From Nautilus pompilius (Eukaryota > Mollusca > Cephalopoda > Nautilida > Nautilidae): DNA of 64,000 nucleotides. The notes below the pieces were generated by a model. That model made no database searches and was not told the DNA's origin. It was given only the letters and a program-made list of their open reading frames with translations. Shown one piece after another: positions 63,296-64,000 of the stretch (position 1 is the stretch's first letter; each line of letters begins with the position of its first letter). The stretch covers positions 372,001 to 436,000 of the forward strand of contig JACATO010000995.1 in the NCBI GenBank assembly GCA_018389105.1, given 5' to 3'. Both the position numbers and the translations under genes were made by a program.

Positions 63296-63465
63296 GTGTA
63301 GAATGTGCAAAGTACGAGTTGAACTACAAGCAGACTCCTAGTGTAGCTGTTTTACGCAATGGTGAAAATCCTCTGGTTGCTATCATATTGGGAAAAAATG
63401 ATTTAGCCTGTCTGGGGGAGGTGATGTTTGGAGAAAAGAAGAGTATAAAAATCTATGTGGTTTGA
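63296..63465 (+). CDS. TIR-domain protein, C-terminal exon
   Basis: A tgtttttttgtttag acceptor (AG at 63294-63295) opens a 170-nt exon that must be entered with one base of a codon already supplied. It encodes VECAKYELNYKQTPSVAVLR, then NGENPLVAIILGKNDLACLG, then EVMFGEKKSIKIYVV and TGA at 63463-63465. The alternating hydrophobic pattern suggests a beta-rich end of the same C-terminal region as the exon at 54530. The upstream exon at 54651 ends in phase 0, so direct joining would read GTG TAG, a stop. An intermediate exon is therefore needed (candidate 58080-58137), or the direct junction is an alternative transcript ending early. Poly(A) signal follows. Confidence 0.82.
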
Positions 63466-63700
63466 GAAAATATTTTTAAAATTATGATAAACAAAAAAAA
63501 TATTAGCATTTTGAAGCTAACGGCAAACAACAAATGAGTACAGATAACCGGGGAAAATTTCCTGGAGCTTAAGGATCAGCTGTAACCAGCTTCAGCAAGA
63601 AAAAAAAACAATGAGTAGTGGCAGAAATCTTTCTGCATGAGTCATATTTAAAGAAAAAAATATTTAGCATAATAAAGAACAGCACCAAAGCAAGAATTTA
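63466..63700 (+). other. 3' untranslated region of the TIR gene
   Basis: AT-rich sequence after the TGA, containing AATAAA at 63671-63676. Cleavage would be expected about 10-30 bases later, and a GT-rich ttagtggttttgtg follows near 63755. No transcript evidence is available. Confidence 0.6.
63671..63676 (+). terminator. Polyadenylation signal AATAAA
   Basis: Canonical hexamer about 205 bases after the stop codon of the TIR gene. It is the first AATAAA after the stop and has a GT-rich element downstream. Confidence 0.6.
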
Positions 63701-64000
63701 TTTATTAATTTTGGATCTATAACTTACTAAGCCACAGCTCATTTTGCGTCATTTAGTGGTTTTGTGATCAAAACACTGGTGTAGCACGTAGTCAGTCCAT
63801 AGATGACTGTGAATTAAGGTTAATTAAGAAAAACTAAGCTCAGGTAAGTAATTACTGTTGTACTAGGTTGTATTCAAATGAAATTCAGCTAAAATGACCT
63901 CACTGTAATGGTATCTGGATCAGTTTTATTTGAACACCCCTCTTGTGTTTAGAGCAACAAAGGGAAACATCTTGTGTAGCATTTTGCATTTCTTAAAACG
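63701..64000. other. Downstream flank, nothing recognised
   Basis: Short AT-rich flank after the presumed cleavage site, with no coding or repeat signal recognised. Confidence 0.4.

Overview
This is eukaryotic (animal) intronic and intergenic DNA. It is AT-rich, with long spliceosomal introns, many microsatellites, tRNA-derived SINEs and DNA-transposon relics (Tc1/mariner, hAT and others). There are no bacterial-style operons. The TIR-domain gene, the introns of several kilobases and the repeat mix suggest a marine invertebrate, probably a lophotrochozoan such as a mollusc. That placement is inference; no single sequence proves it.

The only well-supported host gene lies on the + strand of the right half. 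It encodes a cytosolic-looking TIR-domain protein. Four exons have good splice sites: 36822-37409 (acidic/serine-rich leader plus the whole TIR domain), 44039-44104 (serine-rich linker), 54530-54651 (beta-rich segment) and 63296-63465 (C-terminus with TGA stop, then AATAAA at 63671). The first three are phase-compatible. The third ends in phase 0 and the last needs phase 1, so at least one exon is missing between them. The best candidate is 58080-58137, whose 58 nt exactly repair the phase. No 5' exon could be identified; the first visible exon starts mid-codon, so the gene begins further left.

Layout: 1-2.6 kb, AT-rich with nothing recognised. 2.6-2.85 kb, an inverted plus 65-bp tandem repeat. 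3.1-4.7 kb, a CpG-richer block that may be a promoter, with a tentative leftward exon. 7.7-8.8 kb, a relic of a CGGBP1-like hAT transposase. 12.5-14.4 kb, a decayed Ty3/gypsy pol (RT to integrase). 18.06-19.83 kb, a transposon with terminal inverted repeats, an internally deleted ORF and subterminal palindromic repeats. 20.2-20.6 kb, a possible Tc1 scrap. 24.5 kb, a recent 91-bp tandem duplication. 25.6 and 28.2 kb, SINEs. 31.6-31.96 kb, the 3' end of a mariner. 36.8-63.7 kb, the TIR gene.

The introns of the TIR gene hold a 1.25-kb mariner (39.1 kb), a Tc1 relic (48.5 kb), a hAT-type non-autonomous element with a perfect 8-bp target duplication (56.25 kb) and a dense nest at 59.3-63.1 kb. That nest has a SINE, then a mariner with two right ends that itself carries a nested hAT copy, then a Tc1 relic ending just upstream of the last exon. 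Some intron stretches (about 34.4-35.25, 47.1-47.6 and 50.0-50.9 kb) lack repeats and may be conserved regulatory DNA, which only comparative alignment can show.

All transposase ORFs seen here are broken, so the elements look immobile. No CRISPR array, rRNA gene or functional tRNA gene was seen.
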